From contig CP099841.1 in assembly GCA_030062745.1 (NCBI GenBank), positions 12,776,970-12,840,969 of the forward strand: a stretch of DNA of 64,000 bases. Direction: 5' to 3'. Source of the DNA: Capitulum mitella (lineage: Eukaryota; Arthropoda; Thecostraca; Pollicipedomorpha; Pollicipedidae). Under the pieces are notes generated by a model. That model saw only the letters and a program-made list of their open reading frames with translations, did no database searches and was not told the DNA's origin. The translations under genes and the position numbers were made by a program. This document shows positions 1 through 12,200 of this stretch, piece by piece (within the stretch, counting starts at the first letter, position 1; every line of letters starts with the position of its first letter).

Positions 1-335
1 AGAAGTAGCAAGGGTGGGGGGGGGGGGCAAGGGCCCGGGCCCCCTTAGAAAACCATTGCACATCGTCTTCCCAGCAGGTGCCTTTGGTATGATTTCAGTT
101 CACACTCAGTTCCCCCCTTAAGAAAATCCTGGCTGTGCCCTGGCACGCGCCGTGTCCGCTGCTTGCGCACGCCCAATGGCCCAGGTAAGCCACGCTCGGG
201 ATGCATGGGCCGCGCCACCGTGGGCACCATAGGGGCGGAACCTGTTCCGACAGGGGGGGGGGCACACCGGTTATTTTCCAAGCCATTTGTTCCCATGCGA
301 TGCCATAGGGTTAATGTCAAATTTCGCCACTTATA
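1..335. repeat. Dispersed transposon fragment
   Basis: The stretch from about 45 to 140 closely matches 9,236-9,335: both carry an AAAACCATTGCACAT block, a TCTTCCCAGCAGG block, a GTATGATTTC block and a run of C near the end. It therefore belongs to the same dispersed family as the right part of the element at 8,085-9,536. G and C homopolymers flank it. No coding frame is convincing. Confidence 0.5.
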
Positions 336-754
336 AATGAGACACGGTGCTGCCCTTTACCCTCCCCCCATTCCGCCGCCAATAGACCGTGGGGTACGTG
401 AGGTACCAGTACCGCACAGTCATTTGATTGTGGGTACTGCTTGTAACCAGCACCCCATAATAATCGTAACCCATGAGGTGGGATATGTACTGATGATGTG
501 TATGTATGATATGTATGAGATATGTATTCTATTTCAGTAATCATATACTTGAGACCTTGACCAAGACCAAGACCTTGGGCTACATTTTCTTCTATGTTCT
601 GATTCGTCCCATCCAATTTCTAGGGCGTGGCATTACCCATGTGACTGATAATAAATGGTAAATATCCACCGTCCAGTGATGTGCCGTTTTGCCCATTCTT
701 AATCCAACTAGGCATTTGGTGACTAAGCAGCAGTCAGGTATTCTTGAGGGTACT

Positions 755-965
755 AGGGTAAAATGACGAAATGTAAAAATGGCGAATGCTAGATGACGAA
801 CGCTAAATGGCGACATGTAAAAATGACATGCTAAAATGACGGACGACCAAATGGCGCAGAACGCAGAGGCGAACCATTTGGCCCGTCGCCATTTCAACGT
901 GTCGTCATTTTTACATGTCGCCCTTCAGCATTCGCCATTTTTAGGTTTCGCCATTTTGTCCGGAC
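755..965. repeat. Foldback (inverted-repeat) element
   Basis: Two arms of about 70-90 bases face each other. The left arm has AAAAATGGCGAATGCT and later GGCGACATGTAAAAATGAC; the right arm has the reverse complements GTCATTTTTACATGTCGCC and AGCATTCGCCATTTTT. The result is a near-perfect hairpin made of AAATGGCGA-like words, consistent with a small non-autonomous foldback/MITE. Around it, 340-750 and 970-2,450 hold no gene that I can support. Confidence 0.5.
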
Positions 966-2532
966 ATCATTCTTGAGCTAGCCTGACGAAAGTAGGTTTT
1001 GTTAGTTCCCCAAGCAAAACAAATTAGCCCAAACGAGCCGCTGGGTGGACTTATACATGCCGTGATGAGGCTGCCGTCTGTCACGAGGTACATGCGAGAC
1101 TAGAAACGAGTGACAAAGTCCTGTACCATTCTGAGCTGGAAGCCTTCAGAGGTGCACGCAGAGGTATGTCAGAGGTATCCTGTGAGCCATCCGTCAGACA
1201 GGTTTTAAATGAAACTTACGGTAGAAAAGACCGTCAGGCACTGATGCGGCCATGACATCTATTCCTTAACTCTAATGAAATCCTCTTGTTTAACGCCCCT
1301 CGTTTGATTAGTGAGGCTAAAAGCTTCTATGGTTCCCACGAAATTCCTGGAAATCCGCATACCTCACTGAATTAACCACTGCATTTGACGTGGAAGAGCA
1401 AAAACATAATACCGTGCGATTATTCTCCTACCAGCCAATTTTTGGCCAGCCAGTAATACGAATAAGACTGATCATTCGCAAGGAAATTAATCATTCTGCA
1501 TCATGTTCTCCTTCCCGACACTAAACTACCACATCCGTACAGCGTCACGATCCGTGCAGCATTTCCTGTGGGGGAAAGGTGGACCCCGCGAGATATGCCG
1601 TATGCCAGGGCGACGTTTTGTGCAACTCTAGGATGCCTCGCGAAAGAGAGTTTTCCATGAGGTTCCAAATGGATGCAGAACACACCCAAGGACATCCCAG
1701 GCGCCGGTCTACTCAACGGTCATAGGCGTCTCTTCGTGAAAGCAGCTTCAAACGCATTGTAACACGTGACAACGTGTCGGTATCATTTCACGCCCAATCC
1801 ATCTGTAAACCGCTCGAGAAAATAACAGCATTTAACATTCATATGACGACGCAATGGAAATATATGGCCGTGATTTTGTACGACAAAAAACGTTGCAATT
1901 TGCAACATGTTTGCAAATTGCAAAATGCAAACGTGTATAATCACAAGCTACCTTTCCGTGGTAGCGACGATTTTAAAAATAAGCGCGTTCACCAAGAAAA
2001 AACGAAACAAAAGGTACGACAAACCAAACCAAACCACACCAAAAACACAATGCACTCATCGAATATTAACTTAATGAGAATTCCGAATCTTTAAGTGCAT
2101 TTGGCTTCTACCCTGAGTTATTACAGCCATTACACAAGACATCAATTAGTCATATGCAAATGCAAACTCACTTCTTGAAAATACGGTACATATCTTTCAT
2201 GACAAATGGTATAAATCAGATAAGATATTGCGAACGCCAAAACAATGACAGCAACCCAGCATGCGTGCCTCACATCGTTCTCCTTCACGCTAAAAACATG
2301 AGACTTATCATCAACATACCATCCTGATGCAACGCGTCGTGCTTCGCATACCTAACGGTAGGAAATAATGCAAGCGAACATCATCCACAACCTACGATCA
2401 GGCAAGAGCACGATTCCACACATGCCACTTGCCAATCGTTTCTTTATCGAAAGGCAGGACATGCATGTCAGCCACAAAATGTCACCAGCATTGAAAACCG
2501 TGACTGGTTGCGCCTTTCAGCCGAGCGTTCAC

Positions 2533-2659
2533 CAGAAGCGCATCGTCCTACAGTGGCCGTCCCGGCAGTGGCACAAACCCCGGCCGCCGCACTCCACAAC
2601 AGCCTGCTCTCAGCCCGCAGCACACGCCGCGCGATGCCCGTCTCGAATGAGCACTTCAT
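2533..2659 (-). CDS. Candidate first coding exon of an unrecognised minus-strand gene
   Basis: Reading leftwards, an ATG at 2,659 opens 42 codons (starting MKCSFETG, arginine- and alanine-rich, no acidic run after residue 20) that end at a plausible donor (TCTG/GTGAACG) at 2,533, leaving a one-base overhang. The amphipathic, Arg-rich start could suit a mitochondrial presequence, but this is only inference. A TATA box and initiator lie about 65-95 bases upstream at the right spacing, which is the main support. The following exon would lie to the left and was not found. The plus strand is also open here and cannot be ruled out. Confidence 0.3.
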
Positions 2660-2719
2660 TCACGAGCGCGGAGCCCCCGCGACGGACGAACGGTCGACAC
2701 ACTTCAGGACGCCGCCAGT

Positions 2720-2757
2720 TCGTTGACCTCCACGGATTTCCCTGCCGCGTTTATACC
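2720..2757 (-). promoter_or_regulatory. Core promoter candidate: TATA box plus initiator
   Basis: On the minus strand TATAAA occupies 2,756-2,751, and a TCAAC initiator-like word sits at 2,726-2,722, about 30 bases downstream, the usual TATA-to-start spacing. The first ATG downstream is at 2,659. Surroundings are GC- and CpG-rich compared with the flanks. Confidence 0.35.
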
Positions 2758-3929
2758 TCGGGGAGCACGCCCGGTTGGCGTCAGGTTCGTCTCAGCCATA
2801 CACGTCGAGCGCATCTCCATTCACCAACTGCACCTGAAAACGAAGCCCAGCATTAGTCCGCTCCCTCCACCCGGGCGACAGGCACCGGTGACGCGCTCCT
2901 CCGCAGCCCGAATACTTGTCGATGGTCCTTTGACCGGGACGAGATGAACAGAGCCTGCGTTATAGGGCACTTAATACACTTACTGAGATAGGGGGGCCTC
3001 AAACCTGGTAAGACCCAAAGCGTCAACCAGATCCCGAGCGAGCAGCGTGTCTCAGTTGAAAAGATTCTCAAGGGTTTCTCCGGCTATGTCTGTGCTGACT
3101 GAAAACAGTACGTGACATTCGCCGAGAAGTGAAGAACAATACGAGCTTGAACAACTGGCACTTGCCCATTTGCGTAGAAGCATGACAACACAGGGTCTTG
3201 TCCGGACTATGGTGCGTAATCCTTCCAGTTCCAAATACTGCAACAAGACAAGAGTCGGGACGAGTTCACATTACCAACAAATTAACTTTACCAATAAGGT
3301 ACGATACAATTCAGTTTGCATCAAAAAGCACGTCAAGTTTTCTTTCACACTTCAAAATGGAAAGAATCCGTCAATATGCATCTGCAAGAGCTCAGACGAA
3401 GAAAACGACGAACCATCGATGATACGCGAGACGAGATTTAGGCAAATTATGTACAGTTTAGCGCATTTAACCATGCCACATAATGTCCTACTTTAACATT
3501 AATATGGCTTCTGTCAAAAGTTTAAGGGACTGCAGAGCAAAATGCATCTGAGACACCTGACTGAAGACTTCCATTCATTCACATATCATACACACAGAGG
3601 TGGTATTAGACAAATGAATCCTCTAGCAATACACCAGTAAAATCTGATGATCCATAGATCATGGTCAGATGACATTCTACTTCAATCTACTTCACGTCGT
3701 GCACAACAAACTTGGGAGAGCAAGAAAACGAAATGGACGCATAACTTACACAGCCAGAAAATACGTGCCGTATTCCCAGCAGTTGCGCGTAAATATATCG
3801 CCTCGCAAACATAACCGAAAAAGCTAGTAAAAGTTCGATGTATTACCGTATCTCGTGGCCTTGAGTCGATCGCCTGACCATTTTCATCATACACAGACCA
3901 CCGTCGGACGAACAGCAGCGGGGATGGCG

Positions 3930-4435
3930 GCTGCCGTGCCCTACGGAAACAGCCGGCGTCCCGGGGCGCCAGCTCGCGACTGGCCAACTCCGGTGAGCAG
4001 TTCACGCTGGCCGGAACACGGCAGCGTTCCACTATGGTCGGAGCAATCGAGCAGGGTGTGCTGCTCACACTGGTTGATGATGGCGGACAGTTCACGTCTG
4101 CTGACACTAGGAAGTTCACGCTGGCCGAAATGGGGGAGCACTTCATGTTGGTCACGGCAGAACAGTCCATGCTGGCCCCTATCTGACCCACCACCGGCGG
4201 AGCGTAGTCAACGACGACCTCAACGGGGGAACAGTTCATGCTGCCCGACATTGAGCAGCAGTCCATTCTGGCTGCTACAGGACAGCAGTTCACGCCGGTC
4301 GACGCTGGGGGCAGTTCAGGCTGGCTGCCACATGAGAACAGTTCACGCTGGTCGACACTGAGGAACAGTCCACGGCGCCCGACAGTGAGGAGCAGTGCAC
4401 GTCAGTCGACACTGGGGAGCAGTTCGGGCCGCACC
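3930..4435. repeat. Degenerate 27-bp minisatellite (9-residue periodicity)
   Basis: A unit resembling AGCAGTTCACGCTGGTCGAC plus about seven more bases recurs roughly 15-18 times with heavy divergence. Because the period is close to 27 (a multiple of three), the minus strand reads as a series of nine-residue, cysteine-containing units of the type VNCSPVSTS. The repeat abuts the GC-rich open frame at 4,290-4,943. Confidence 0.6.
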
Positions 4436-4943
4436 ACCGAGCTTGGGTGGCACCGCCAGCTGGGCCGGGGTGTCCTGGGCCGGAGGACCGGCGGCGGCGG
4501 ACGCGGGCCCTCAGTTCGCCCTCAGGCAGCAGCGGGTCGGCAGGCGGCGGCGCGCAGTCGGCGGCCGACACGTCCGAGCCGGCTGGGCCGCCGCCGGGCT
4601 CTGCCCCCGCGGCCGGCGGGCTGCAGCCAAGCCCGAAGCCCAACCGGGCAGGAGCCGCCGCCACCGGGGGCGAGTCGGCCCAGTAACAGCGGCCTGGCTC
4701 GGCCACCAGACAACGGCCGTCGCGAACGGCCACCAGACGCCGCGGCCAGATGACCCGGTACCGGCCGCTGGTGGTGCGGCTCAGCAGAGGCACTGGCCAC
4801 AGCCAGGCAGCTGCTGGCCAGGGCAGGTCGTCCGGGCACGGCGGCGACGTGGCAAGCTCCGGACAGCCGTCACCCTCAGAAGACTGGCCACCAGAAAAGT
4901 GGGTGGACGAACTGTCCGTGGTGTTGCCAGAGCTCTGGAACAT
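4290..4943 (-). CDS. GC-rich open frame, possibly coding, unrecognised
   Basis: A 217-codon minus-strand frame without stops, with G or C at most third positions over its middle part. It contains an aromatic/basic stretch (SGRYRVIWPRRLVAV), a proline/alanine-rich linker, an RVRRRR cluster and finally two or three cysteine-bearing nine-residue repeats from the neighbouring minisatellite. No family is recognised. The plus strand is also nearly open here (4,447-4,974, one internal TAA at 4,684), so strand and reality are uncertain; high GC content alone suppresses stops. No confident splice sites bound it. Confidence 0.22.
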   Translation of the reverse strand: MFQSSGNTTDSSSTHFSGGQSSEGDGCPELATSPPCPDDLPWPAAAWLWPVPLLSRTTSGRYRVIWPRRLVAVRDGRCLVAEPGRCYWADSPPVAAAPARLGFGLGCSPPAAGAEPGGGPAGSDVSAADCAPPPADPLLPEGELRARVRRRRSSGPGHPGPAGGATQARWCGPNCSPVSTDVHCSSLSGAVDCSSVSTSVNCSHVAASLNCPQRRPA

Positions 4944-4974
4944 TCAGCCTAGTATTCTGATGTGCCACAGTTGA

Positions 4975-6299
4975 CAGAAACCCCCACAATGTGATGATGC
5001 TCTGTGCATCAAACAATGCTGGCTCCTTCTTACCCCTCAATTCTTGCTTTTGAGTGCAACCAGGACATTATCACCATAATGCTCATTTCCTAGATGTAGA
5101 CCAGACCAAATACCAGTCAAACATTCTGTACAAGCACAGGATAGCCATGCAATCAGTGTGACCCATTCACATTAAATTAGCTGATGTGAGCAAAGCATAA
5201 CAAATCAGAGTTTCTTTGATACTGCATTGTAGCAACAGCATACACCTGAACTGCAATGCATGAGAAATAAGCTACCCTCTCATTACCAAGCTGCAAACTG
5301 TGGCAGGTTTCCACTACATCCTGTGGGCAGTTTGCATATTATGGAGGAAATGTGCATCTAGCCATGCACTCAGCCTTCACCTAAAACCCCAACATGCAAG
5401 TATAGTTTAAGATGCACTACAAGTTGTGCATGTATCACATTCAAAAGTGATGTGGGAGGTCTTTGCACCAAGAAATAGAATTTAGACTTGCAGTTTGTTA
5501 AGAGGAGTACCAATCAGCATGTTCAACCCAATTCTCTCCTTTCTTTGTACATTAGGGTCAGAATAAAGATAAATAGACTGCATATGCATTGTGAAAAATA
5601 AATCATAATGGTGTTTTTGAGATTATGAAAGAAATGAAATACATTATTTTCCCCCAAAAAGTAACTGCTATGTCATTGCTGTGCCAGTCACTACACCCTT
5701 GTACAGGATTTTTTTCATGCTTCTGCAGTGAATGCTTATTAACATGGAATCCCAATACTTATTGGATCAAACCAAGGGTGATTAAAAACCTTGCATGTGC
5801 AGCTTTTGGCCAAGGAAAAGTTGTTTTCTCTCAGCTGACCAGCACAGAAACAGCAAATAGTATAAAGCCATTATGACTCTACTCTCATTATTGAAGAAAT
5901 GACAGTATCCCTGGAAACTATAACAGCATACAATGTTCTTTACAGTAGTGGTAGTGATAAAAAGAATGTTCTAAATCCCTGGTGTACAAATCTTCACTCT
6001 GGCCTACTTTATTCACTGTTTTGGAATCCATTTTTAAGGACACATTTGTGTGATGACACAACCATTTTATTGCAAAAATTGTCAGCTTTCCTTATTTTTT
6101 GTAAGCGGCATGTTGGTGCAGTAAAAATCAGATTGTGTATTTTCAGATCAGGGTAGCAATTTCCCAAAAACAGCATGCCAATGGCACAGGTTTTTGACTA
6201 AATTAATGACACAACACTCTTGCCCTCAAAATGAAAAAAAACTTCACATGAAGCCTATGTGTACTGACTGTTAAGAATTAAATCAAAATCATGGTCTTC
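4975..6299 (-). other. CpG-poor, AT-rich stretch: probable 3' UTR and flank of the minus-strand gene
   Basis: The sequence switches abruptly at about 4,975 from CpG-rich to almost CpG-free, with many TG/CA dinucleotides. No coding frame stands out. On the minus strand an AATAAA (plus TTTATT at about 6,008-6,013) lies 290 bases after the stop codon of the gene at 6,300-12,744 and could be its polyadenylation signal. Confidence 0.4.
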
Positions 6300-9200
6300 T
6301 CAGTCAATCTGAAAAACATCCACTCCTGCATGCACACAGCATCCAATGGCAAAACTAAATGCTTAGGTTATCTTGCATGTACCTAACATGTCTTCCAGGG
6401 AAGTGAGACCAGGCTGTGAATTAAGCATGCAAAAGTAAACATCAAGGTTGAAGTCTGTTTCCATACAGGAAATCATACACTGCAAGGACTCCAGGCCCTG
6501 GTGGCTTACCTGGTCTCTTTGGCTGGTTTTTGATTCCATTTCATGACTCAAACTTTGAAAAAGCTCAGGAGACTCATCCGAAGCACCCATGCCGCAATGC
6601 TCCTGAGACTTCCTCAGAACCCAGTAAAGAAACTGCTGCTGGTGACACAGAGCCGCGGGCGTCAGGTGTCAAGCGTCAAGGTTTATGTCTCATCATACGC
6701 CTGAGTGACTTGTCCGAACACATGGACGCTTGAGCCCAAGAGGCTGTGCGTCCTAGTTCACAACGAACAGATTTATGTCTCGTCGGTTTGTTTATCTGTT
6801 TATGGATTCAGACGCATAGCCTCCTAATTCTGCATGTCCGCGGTCCTGCGAAGTCCCGTGCGTCAACGGAGGCCGGCAATGTATCTGAGGTTTGGAATCG
6901 TATTCTTGGTCGTCTTCGCATTCGCCGCGCATCCGTTAGCACTCACACTGTCAATTAGTATGATCGTTGTGAAAATTATCCCGAAAAGTGCCACCTCTTC
7001 TAAAAAAATCCGGTTCCTCGCAAGAGGTTTCAGTGGTCCTGAAATAATCCTCCCAGATTTACTGTCATTCATGGCAGCATTATGTACTGTACCTACATCT
7101 GAAGACATCGTGGGTCCCGACGGATTTTTGGAATCTCTCTAGTTTTCTGTCTGGTGAGAAAATCTATCTGGCAATGGGAGAGCATGTACGGCGGAGACCA
7201 CGAACTCGCGCCCCTGAGCTGTCGGCAGAGTAATGGTGCCGCCCGGATCTAGGCGGTAGGGGAGGGAATGGTGCGGTGAGCTCATGATCAAGTTTGATGC
7301 TTGCATGGTATGAGTATGGTCACCGGTTGCGATGAGTGGCCTGAATGTGGGAAGCTCAAAATCCCTGGGAATTGCTTACAGTCTGGATTGTGCATGTGAA
7401 TGACTGGGCGATTGCATGTAGACAGACATGATGTTTCGTTTCCATGTTCATTGTTCATGGTTCTAATCCTGATTACTCCTTGTGTTTCAGAATGCCCAAC
7501 ATTCTTTGAATAAAGAAATGGTTAAGTGCCTATCTATGTTGGGCATTCTCAGTTCAAGCACCATACCACGAGTAGTCCTACCACACTGGCTTTAATATAC
7601 ATATGTGCACGGGACCCGGGCTCTTGCCGACCTCCCGTGTCCAGTCTTCCCTGTCCTAGCTTTGCCACACGTCAATCAGTAGTCATCAGTAATCTTGTTT
7701 GTTTGTTTGTTTGTGTGTGAGTTATGACACACAGCCTCCTGGGCTCAGGTGTCCAAAGTCTTGGGTCAAGTCAGGTGTCTGGTGGGGCGTCAGTCAGTTG
7801 TCTGTGTCAGTAATCTGCCAAGGTTGTTCGAGATGTTCTTCAGACATAGACAGACATAATGTTTCGTTTCCATGTTCATTGTTCGTGGTGCTAATCCTGA
7901 TTACTCCTTGTGTTTCAGAATGCCCAACATTCTTTGAATAAAGAAATGGTTATGTGCCTATCTAGCATGCATATATTCAGACACAGAAAAACTGAAAGTG
8001 TTTAAGCAGACATTTGATATTTTGTCCCTATATTGAGCCTGCATTTGCATGTTGTCCCTTTTGTGCATTTTTTTTGTAGTGTGAGGTGACCGTACGATCG
8101 GGCAGGCGTCAACTCACCCTAAACCACCCGTGAGCCGCGCTAGTGGCGCCTCCGGCGGCGACTGGTAAAAACGTGAAACAGTCCGCTCCCTAGATCATTG
8201 GACCACACCTTTGGTAGGTCCAGGTGGAAATACGACCAGGGACGTAGTCAAGGGGGCGGGGGTATGGGGGCCATGGCCCCCGGAGCCAAGTGGTTCGCAC
8301 TAGATATATGGGGATTCCTCACGAGTGCGAAATAGTGATCATTGACATGTTGTAAAGCAAAGATTATATGTTTTCCTGCACGTCAGATGTGACGTAAATT
8401 GCTTAAAACCGCTGCTTTCTCCTTTAAACTTCGTCATATGCCAGTGGTATATAACAGAATTTCACATTTGCCCTCCGAGGAAAACCCTGTCTTCATGCGT
8501 GAATAGGGTGGCTATATATCTCGTTTACTTTTTTGCATGCATGAGAAATTTTCTGCATACATGCATGCATACATACATTTTACATACGTGCAAAACAGTT
8601 TTCGTCGACGTTATCTCGATCGACTCAGGAAGTGTAACTGGACCAAGATTCGGAAATCAAGGGTTCGTAGGGAAAAGGTTCATAGCCAAAGATTCACAAA
8701 CGTAAGGTTCGTATCGGAAAACGTTCGAATTGGACAAGGTTCGTACCAGGAAAGATTGGTTTGTGGGCTGAACGCGCAACCCCTTGCCGAAGGCGCGGCA
8801 AAGGGTTCTAGAAACCTCAGGCCGCAGCATAGGATACTGGAGGCTGCAGGCCGATAAAGGGTGCGATAGGACTTGGCTCGGTCCAACAAAGAGATCAGGT
8901 TATGCTGGGCTACGATCTTAGGGTCCTCCGTATTCCGATACTAACCAGTTCCGATACGAACCTTAAGAGTACGGACGTTTGGTTCAGAACCTTTTTCTTT
9001 ACGAACCTCTCCTATCACGAACCAGTTTGGTGCGAACCTTTTGCAGTACGAAGTTTGACCAACACACGGTCCCTATTGTTGTGACCTAATATCGTGCTTC
9101 GCGCGACTTAACCTCATTGCGGGACAGAACCTGTTATCGGCCTGCGGCCTGTAGAATCCTTTACCACGTTTTTGGCGCGGCGTTGTGCCCACAGGCGCAG

Positions 9201-12200
9201 TCGAAGGGGGGTCTGGGGCCCCGTAGGGCCAATTTTTTGGTGAAAACCATTGCACATGGTCTTCCCAGCAGGCGATTTTCGTATGATTTCTGTTCACACT
9301 GGGCTCTGGTCCCCTCGAAAGAAATTCCTGGCTCGCCTCTGGTTGTGCTTACCGCTCAACGTTACACCCCATGAACGGCCCTCCGTAATAAATGGAAGGT
9401 GGCGGAATACCCGTTAAGTTAGTGTGGAATGCGAGTCTGCAAGTCCTGTAGTTTCACGGCCACCATCGGTGGAGCCACTGTCGCGGGTGACGAACTATTA
9501 GGGTGAGATGACGCCTGCCCGACCGTCGGTGGTCAGGTGCTTGGTCGGGAGCATACAAGCTTGAGATGTATTGCAAAATGCTTTCCATGAAGCCCAGATT
9601 TGGCAGCTTCTGCATTTTTGTTTTGCAAATGTTTGGTCTGACTAAATGTATCTTCATGCTGTGTGTTTGGGATTGGAAAAAACAAGTTGTCAGATTTGGA
9701 ACAAAATCCATCCACAAGTGTGCCATTGCCACTTCATTAATAGTTACTTTTGCAGGATTTTTGTTTCTCAGGGGCATTACAGAAAAAAAGATGAGTAATA
9801 AAACTCTGTGAACAATAGTGGTTGTGCTCTTCATGCAGCAAAATCTTTGTTAGCAGTCGGTGCACCCATGATGGCCTTAACTTATACTAGCTGTAGCCAT
9901 TACAGCTACAAGTTGGCAGCACATCCCAAACCATTTTATTTTGGACAGTTTGTCAGGTAGCTGGTTGATAATGCTCACCTGCCCCAGAGGAAGAGCATAT
10001 TCTTCAAGCCCTCTTTTTGATGTTTACATTGGCTGTCCAAAAATTTGGCATGATATCTGTTCATTAGGTAACATCTCAGGACATTTTTTTCATTTTCACT
10101 ACCCTCAGCATGGCAGGACAGTATTTTGATATGAATTTATTACAAACAAAAACCATTATTTTACTTCCTGTATTCACTGCACCACCACTGCACTACATCA
10201 CATGTTTGTCATTCCCAAGCTGCAATGGCTATGAGGTGATTCCAAAATTTACAAGGTTTATTCTGAAAAAATTGGTTTGACACCTGTGCAGTAACTTCTT
10301 GTGTATACATTCTTCATTTTTGCCATTTCTGACTGCATGACAAAATTTTCAGATTGTTGTAGTGCAAACAAAAGGTATTATTCTTGTTACTGCACTCACT
10401 GCATCACCACTGCAATGCATCACATGTTTACTTTTCCCAAGCAGCAACAGCTGTGGGTTGATTCCAAAATTAACAGCAGGTTGTAGCATCTGCTGGAAAA
10501 AGTGAAGGGTCACACCTGTTTTATTAATAATGGAGTACAGGTATGAGAGCTGAAATGGAGAACCCAGGTGACAGCTGGTTTGGGAGGGACCAAAGAAGTT
10601 ATAGAGAAAAGCATCATCCTATTACATCTTAAGGAGCTTAGAATTATATTTTTATGATGCTTTAACAACAATGAAGATCATTATTTATTTTAAGGCCAGG
10701 GTTGTTTTTTGTAATGCACCACTGGTGCACTTTAATATTTGTATAATGTGATCTGGGGAAGGAGCCACCTTTTCTTCATGCTTCAGAGTATATTTTCTCA
10801 ACAATGGCACAAATGATATGGAAGAAGTGCAGAGTTGATAACATCATCTTTCCCAATCTTGTAGGATAAATGCATATTGCATGCCTCCATTTCCTATTTG
10901 TATGCCATATGTCCAAATAGTTCTTGAATACTGGGCAAATGGCATTAAATGTTTGAAGCATTGCAGGCCAACCATTTCCATCCAAGTGGGAGAATAATGC
11001 TGATTCACCTGTGGTTTTGAGTGATGGGAATCATTCCTACCAGATATCAGAACTTTGTTAACAAAGTGAGGAATGGGCATGGTTTCTGAGCCCTGGCAGA
11101 AATACCGCTTTCTGCATGAAGACCATGCCACATATGCTGAAGTATTACAAAACTGTTTTTCATTATTTACAGCATAGCTGAGTTAAAACAAGTGCTGAAA
11201 GAGAAACATTTGTGAATCTGTACTTGTTAAAAGGTGGTTGGAAACACCTTTTCATATCTGTGTGACAAGTTATAGGAATTTCTGTGCAATGTATCTTTAT
11301 TTGTTTTATCTACATTTATTTGTTTATTGTATCCATATTTATTTATTATTACTAAGTGAATTTGAATCAAAAGATTGAATTTCTGGGGAAATGGCTGTAG
11401 GTTCTAGGTTTGTGGCCCACAAAGGCAAACCTAGTGATTAAAACCAGCACAGGTATGGAAAAACTGGAACAGATGGCCAGAAATAAAAGAATAAAAATAA
11501 AGAAGACCAGATTAAAAGGAAGTCCCTTTGCATGTATCTGAAACTTTCTTGCCATTTCATTGCCAGCCTTACTATTGTTTGAATTTGCAAGATGACTTGT
11601 CCTGTAGGTTGTGTTGCTAAGTTAAAACACATACCTATCTGATGATGTCTTGGTCAGCTACTTTCTACTTGATGTTAGCTGGCTGTGTATTGAGTCCAGC
11701 CCAAGACTGTTTGAATATCACTGTGTGCACAAGGGAAATGGGAAGGTTGTTGCTTTGACTGAATACTGGGGCACACAAAGGGGCCTGAGATATTAGGAAG
11801 AGTGGAATGTGAGGCAGCAGATTTTCAGGTTACCTGTTCCATGCAGTGTTATGTGGGGTACATTAAAAGCTGAAGAAGATAGTGTGGGGGGGAGGGGAAG
11901 AGACCCTAGAAACCTCCAGTTGCTATGCCCATACAACAAAAGGTACATTACCAGGTTCCTGTGACTGCCCTGTGTTTGAAAAGGTTTTGTAGGTAACCAC
12001 TCTGATGCATGTGATTACAAGTTGCAGAGAATTTGATGCTGCTGTTAGCCACTCACCTGAAGAATCAGATATTAAATGCACCAGTGATGTTCTGAGCCCA
12101 AGACCTGGACTGAAAAGGTGGAAATAAGTGGATGGCCTGTGTTTGCAACCATTTTTCACCACTGGTGATAAGCCTCTTAAACAGACCCCATACTGCATCA

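Noticed and set aside
6834..7142. 102-codon plus-strand frame with a signal-peptide-like start
   Set aside because: No splice, promoter or codon-bias support and no recognisable family; kept only as a note beside the duplicated terminal cassette.
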